Assembly: GCA_963696505.1 (NCBI GenBank)
Contig: CAVOKN010000007.1
Coordinates: 186,001-250,000, forward strand
DNA from: CAVOKN01 sp963696505
Lineage (GTDB): Bacteria > Pseudomonadota > Gammaproteobacteria > Burkholderiales > Rhodocyclaceae
DNA length: 64,000 nt
Reading direction: 5' to 3'
Shown piece after piece: positions 60,318 through 64,000 of this stretch; the stretch's first letter is position 1, and the number at the start of each line of letters is the position of its first letter. A program made the translations under genes and the position numbers. A model generated the notes under the pieces. The model made no database searches, was not told the origin of the DNA, and saw nothing but the letters and a program-made list of their open reading frames with translations.

Positions 60318-63300
60318 GTGCTGCAACTGACCTTCTCCAACCGCTTCGAGATCCTCCTCGACGGCCTGATCGGCGCCCTTGCCGCCGAAGACGGCGACGT
60401 GTTTGCGCCGCGGCATGTCATCGTGCCCAGCGTGGCGGTGCGCCGGCGCGTCGAACTGGCGCTGGCGGACCGTACGGGGGTGTGTGCCAACGTCGCCTTC
60501 TCCTACCTCGGCCAGTGGCTGTGGGCGCGGATCGGCCAGGTGCTGGCGGTGCCGGCCGACTCTCCCTTCGATCCGGCGGCGCTTGGCTGGCGCATCTACG
60601 AGGCGCTCGGCGACTCCGCTTTCACCGGCGGCCACCCGCGGCTCGCCGCGTATCTCGCCGCCGCCGACCCGGTGATGCGGCTCGATCTAGCGCAGCGCAT
60701 CGCCCGGGTGATCGAAGAGACCATCACCTACCGGCCGCAGTGGCTCGCCGCCTGGGCCGAGGGGCGGACGGCGGGCATCGCCGGCCTGGAGGCCGACGCC
60801 GCCGAGGACGAGGCCTGGCAGGCGGCGCTGTGGCGGCGCATCGCTGCCGAACTGGGCACCGGGCGCGAGCATCCCTCCGTCGCCTTCTTCCGCGCGATCG
60901 AGAACTTCGGCCCCGATGCCCTGGCGCGTGCCGGACTGCCGCAGGCGGCGCACTTCTTCTGCCTGCCGGCGCTGCCGCCGCTCTACCTGAACATCCTGCG
61001 GCAACTGGGCCGCTGGATGCACCTGCGGCTGCACCTGCTCAATCCCTGTCGCGAATACTGGTTCGACGTGGTCGATGCCAAACGCCTGACTCTACTGGCG
61101 GCGCGCGGCCGGCAGGACTACCACGAGACCGGTAACGCGATTCTCGCCGGCTGGGGACGGCAGACCCAGGCGCAAATCGAATTGCTGCTGGAGCACGACG
61201 ACATCGACGAGCGCGGCAGCGCTTTTCGATCGAACGACGGCACGACGCTGTTGGCGCGGCTGCAGGACGCGATCCTCGACCTGGCCGAGCCGGAGCCCGG
61301 CAGAATGGCTCTCGCCGGCGATGACGAAAGCATCGAGGTCCATGTCTGCCACTCGCTGACGCGGGAGCTGGAGGTCCTGCACGACCGCCTCCTGGCGCTG
61401 TTCACCGGGCCGCAGCCGCCGCACCCGGGCGACATCCTGGTGGTCACGCCGGACCTCGATGCCGCCGCGCCGCTGATCGACGCGGTGTTCGGCAACGCTG
61501 CACCGGGGCGGCGCATTCCCTACCGCATCACCGGGCTGGCGCCGCTGCGCGTCAATCCCGTCGCGCGGGTGCTGGACGCCCTGCTGGGTCTGGGCGCCAG
61601 CCGACATGCCGCCAGCGCCGTGTTCGACCTGCTGCAGCTCGCCCCGGTGGCGCGCCGCTTCGATCTCGGCGCGGCGGAGCTGGAGGCGATCCGCGGCTGG
61701 GTCCGCGACGCCGGCATACGCTGGGGGCTGGACGAAGGCGAGCGCCGCGGCCTCGGGCTGCCGGCGGACGAGCGCCATACCTTCCGCGACGGCATCGAGC
61801 GGCTCTACCTCGCCTACGCTGTCGGGCGCAACGACGCCGTCATTGCCGGCCGCGTCGGCGCCGCGGACCCCGAGGGCCAGGAGGCGGCCGCCCTGGGGCG
61901 CCTGTGGCGCTACGTCGAGACGCTGCGCGCGCTGGAGCGGCGCTGGCGCCGGCCGCTGTCGCCGCAGGCCTGGCGCGAGGCGCTGGAGGACGCGCTGGAG
62001 GCCCTTGTTGCGCCCGATGCCGAATGGATCGACGACCGGCGCGCGGTACGCGAGTCGATCGCCGCCATGGCGCGCAACATGGCGCGCGGCGGGTTGCGCT
62101 CGGCGCTGCCGCTGGAGGTGGTGCGTTCGGCGCTGACCGAGGCGCTGGAGGACGCCGCCCACGGCGCCGTGCCCGGCGGCGCGGTGAGCTTCGCGCCGAT
62201 GGGCGGCATGCGCGGCCTGCCCTTCCGTGTGGTGTGTGCCATTGGCCTCGACGATGGCGCCTTCCCCACCGGCGGCCGGCCGGTCGAGTTCGACCTGATG
62301 GCGTTGCGCCCGCAGCGCGGCGACCGGCAGCGCGCGCTGGACGAGCGCAACCTGTTTCTCGACCTGCTGCTCGCCGCGCGCGAGCGGCTGTATCTGAGCT
62401 ACGCCGGCCGCAGCATCCGCGACAACAGCCCGCAGCCGCCCTCCGTGCTGGTGGACGAGCTGCTCGACTGGCTGCTGCGCGCCTGCGCGGCGGACGATGC
62501 GGCAAGCGACGCGGTGCGCCGGCGGCTGGTGGTGGAGCATCCGCTCCAGCCCTTCTCGCGCGAGTGCTTCCTCGACGTGGCCGCGGCCGACCCGCGGCTG
62601 CGCAGCTTTCACGCGGAATACTGCGACGCCCTGCGCGAGGCGCTGCGGGCGAAGCCTGCCGCGGCCGCGGTGCCGTTTCAGGATGAGACTGCCGGCGAAG
62701 ACGAGGAAACCGCCGCTCTCCAGGCTCTGACTTTCTTCGCCGTGCCGCTGCCTGAGCCCGAGGCCGCCCTGCGCGAGGTATCGATCGACCAGCTCACCCG
62801 CTTCTTCGCCAACCCCTGCCGCCACCTGCTGCGGGAGCGGCTCGGCATCGCGCTGCCGGAGGGCGAGGAGGAACTGCTCGACGACGAGCCGTTTCTTCCC
62901 GACTGGCCCGGGCGCCAGGCGCTGGCCCAGCGGCTGCTGCCGGCGGCGCTGGCCGGCGGCGGCGAGGGTGAACTGCTCGATCTGGCGCGGGCCGGCACCG
63001 AGTATCCGGCGGGCAGGGTGGGCGAGGCGGCGCTGGGGGCGGAGGTGGCCCGGCTGCGCCGCTTCGCCGACGCACTGGCGCAGGATCTGGCTGCGCCGCT
63101 CGAAGCGGTGCGCAGCGCCCGTCTGGATATCCGGCTCGATGGCGAGGCCTGGTCCCTTGCCGGCAGCATCGGCGATCGGCATGGCGGGCAGATCGTGCGC
63201 TGGCGCTACGACGAGGCGCGCCCGCGGGACTACCTCAGTGCCTGGATCGCCCACCTCTTCGCTCGTGCCAGCCATCCCGCGGCTACCGCGCTGCAAACCC

Positions 63301-63635
63301 GATGGCATGCGCGTGACGGCGTCTTCCGCCTTGCCCCCTGCCCGCAGGCGGCGATGCACCTGGAATCGCTGATGGCGCTCTACCGCCGCGGCCTCGGCGC
63401 ACCGCTGCCCTTCTTTCCCAGGAGCGCGTGGGAGTTCGTGGCCTCCGGCGGCAATCTCGCCAAGGCGCGCAACCGCTGGATCAGCAGCCGCGAGCGGCCC
63501 TGGGGCGAGAACAGCGATCGCGCCTACCGCCTGGCGCTGCGCGGTGTAGCCGATCCGCTCGCCGGCGACTTCGCCGCGATCGCGCAGGCGGTGTTCGGGC
63601 CGCTGCGCGAACATCTGGAGGATGCGCCGCGATGA
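60318..63635 (+). CDS. recC: Exodeoxyribonuclease V gamma subunit
   Basis: Chi-recognising subunit of RecBCD. The 1105-residue protein has the inactivated helicase-nuclease layout of RecC: LQLTFSNRFEILLDGLIGAL at the start, HFFCLPALPPLYLNILRQL, SCHSLTRELEVLHDRLLALF-like block (VCHSLTRELEVLHDRL), APMGGMRGLPFRVVCAIGLD and SIDQLTRFFANPCRHLLRER. GTG 60318 start. Overlaps recB by four bases. A CTGACTTTC copy (62727) falls in a variable acidic linker. Confidence 0.95.
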   Translation: MLQLTFSNRFEILLDGLIGALAAEDGDVFAPRHVIVPSVAVRRRVELALADRTGVCANVAFSYLGQWLWARIGQVLAVPADSPFDPAALGWRIYEALGDSAFTGGHPRLAAYLAAADPVMRLDLAQRIARVIEETITYRPQWLAAWAEGRTAGIAGLEADAAEDEAWQAALWRRIAAELGTGREHPSVAFFRAIENFGPDALARAGLPQAAHFFCLPALPPLYLNILRQLGRWMHLRLHLLNPCREYWFDVVDAKRLTLLAARGRQDYHETGNAILAGWGRQTQAQIELLLEHDDIDERGSAFRSNDGTTLLARLQDAILDLAEPEPGRMALAGDDESIEVHVCHSLTRELEVLHDRLLALFTGPQPPHPGDILVVTPDLDAAAPLIDAVFGNAAPGRRIPYRITGLAPLRVNPVARVLDALLGLGASRHAASAVFDLLQLAPVARRFDLGAAELEAIRGWVRDAGIRWGLDEGERRGLGLPADERHTFRDGIERLYLAYAVGRNDAVIAGRVGAADPEGQEAAALGRLWRYVETLRALERRWRRPLSPQAWREALEDALEALVAPDAEWIDDRRAVRESIAAMARNMARGGLRSALPLEVVRSALTEALEDAAHGAVPGGAVSFAPMGGMRGLPFRVVCAIGLDDGAFPTGGRPVEFDLMALRPQRGDRQRALDERNLFLDLLLAARERLYLSYAGRSIRDNSPQPPSVLVDELLDWLLRACAADDAASDAVRRRLVVEHPLQPFSRECFLDVAAADPRLRSFHAEYCDALREALRAKPAAAAVPFQDETAGEDEETAALQALTFFAVPLPEPEAALREVSIDQLTRFFANPCRHLLRERLGIALPEGEEELLDDEPFLPDWPGRQALAQRLLPAALAGGGEGELLDLARAGTEYPAGRVGEAALGAEVARLRRFADALAQDLAAPLEAVRSARLDIRLDGEAWSLAGSIGDRHGGQIVRWRYDEARPRDYLSAWIAHLFARASHPAATALQTRWHARDGVFRLAPCPQAAMHLESLMALYRRGLGAPLPFFPRSAWEFVASGGNLAKARNRWISSRERPWGENSDRAYRLALRGVADPLAGDFAAIAQAVFGPLREHLEDAPR
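62727..62735 (+). repeat. CTGACTTTC copy 14
   Basis: In recC, sense, encoding LTF; the only copy preceded by T. Confidence 0.9.
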
Positions 63636-64000
63636 GCACCGCTGCCCCGACGCCGCTCGACGCCTTCCACTGTGCGTTGGAGGGCATCAACCTGATCGAG
63701 GCCTCCGCCGGCACCGGAAAGACCTGGAACATCTGCGTGCTCGTCCTGCGCCTGCTTCTGGAGCGTGGGCTGCCGGTCCAGGGTGTCCTGGTAGTGACCT
63801 TCACCAATGCCGCCACGGCGGAGCTGCGCAGCCGCGTGCGTGCCCGGCTGGTGGAGACCCTGACCTACCTGCGGGAGGGCGGCTCCGGCGCCGCCCCCTT
63901 CGTGCGCGACCTGGTCAACGCGGTCGAGCGCAACGCCGGCAAGTCGCGCGAGGAGATGAGAAGCCTGGCGGCAGCGGCGCTCGCCGCCTTCGACGAGGCC
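63632..64000 (+). CDS. recB: Exodeoxyribonuclease V beta subunit, partial at right edge
   Basis: The first 123 residues of RecB, the 3'-5' helicase and nuclease of RecBCD: LIEASAGTGKTWNICVLVLR (Walker A of the UvrD/RecB superfamily 1 type) and GVLVVTFTNAATAELRSRVR (motif Ia). ATG 63632 overlaps the recC stop. The remaining ~1000 residues lie outside the window; recD usually follows. Confidence 0.96.
   Translation, partial: MSTAAPTPLDAFHCALEGINLIEASAGTGKTWNICVLVLRLLLERGLPVQGVLVVTFTNAATAELRSRVRARLVETLTYLREGGSGAAPFVRDLVNAVERNAGKSREEMRSLAAAALAAFDEA

Noticed and set aside
1580..62735. CTGACTTTC as a sequencing adaptor or assembly linker
   Set aside because: Several copies sit inside conserved proteins (RND pump, alr, HAD, HlyD) without interrupting the family alignment, so the bases are native.
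1..64000. CRISPR arrays, rRNA operons, complete insertion sequences or prophage genes
   Set aside because: Looked for regularly spaced repeats, rRNA blocks, transposase and integrase motifs; none found.

Overview
The window is a GC-rich (roughly two-thirds G+C, judged by eye) stretch of a betaproteobacterial chromosome. Gene content points to the Rhodocyclales (Thauera/Azoarcus/Zoogloea type): norCB nitric oxide reductase with an FNR-type box, HPr kinase, pcnB/panBCD, kefFC, lplT beside a CysB-like LysR gene, alr-radA and recCB. The taxonomic placement is inference from protein resemblance only.

Layout. 1-9331 (all minus strand): an ABC-transported surface polysaccharide locus with wzm and wzt, a glycosyltransferase-methyltransferase fusion, two paralogous GT4 glycosyltransferases that share an almost identical 302-bp tract, two more methyltransferases, and an asparagine synthase running off the left edge. 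wzm and wzt carry several frameshifts. 9644-11644: a frameshifted sixA and two toxin-antitoxin modules (vapBC with a broken toxin; mntA-hepT). 11749-15758: a CYTH/CHAD protein, a small Cys-rich protein and norCB. 16028-18083: the adaptor and ATPase of a MacB-like efflux system whose likely permeases lie about 13.6 kb away (31708-34042). 18140-21234: yaeQ and kefFC. 21400-23424: a damaged PIN toxin followed by an intact antitoxin and PIN-fusion operon. 23530-31701: a mosaic of fragments (acnB tail, GGDEF remnant) and intact genes (LysR, ykgJ-like, hprK, TGS GTPase, CorA-like, rhomboid). 34294-37513: CDP-alcohol transferase (frameshifted) with a membrane partner, an RHH/RelE module between direct repeats, and a PDC sensor protein. 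38015-45909: panD, panC, LysE, panB, deoxynucleoside kinase, pcnB, HAD phosphatase, hda, purM. 46000-50321: RND efflux pair. 50366-64000: PilZ protein, hydrolase, lplT, LysR, alr-radA, SemiSWEET, PNPOx-like protein, cdd, TPM protein, recC and the start of recB.

Two things stand out. First, the 9-mer CTGACTTTC occurs 14 times (9 plus, 5 minus), whereas by hand estimate about 0.2 are expected for this composition. In 13 of 14 copies it is preceded by a purine. This looks like a genome-wide sequence signal (DNA-uptake-like or Chi-like) that I do not recognise from any described dialect. Second, the operon at 21916-23424 pairs a Phd-like antitoxin with a complete VapC-type PIN domain fused to an unrecognised ~265-residue domain, behind a near-consensus promoter that overlaps a palindrome.

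There are also many broken genes (wzm, wzt, sixA, vapC, CDP-alcohol transferase, acnB, GGDEF, HAD) and two classes of intergenic palindromic repeats. Part of the frameshift load may be draft-sequence error and should be checked against reads.
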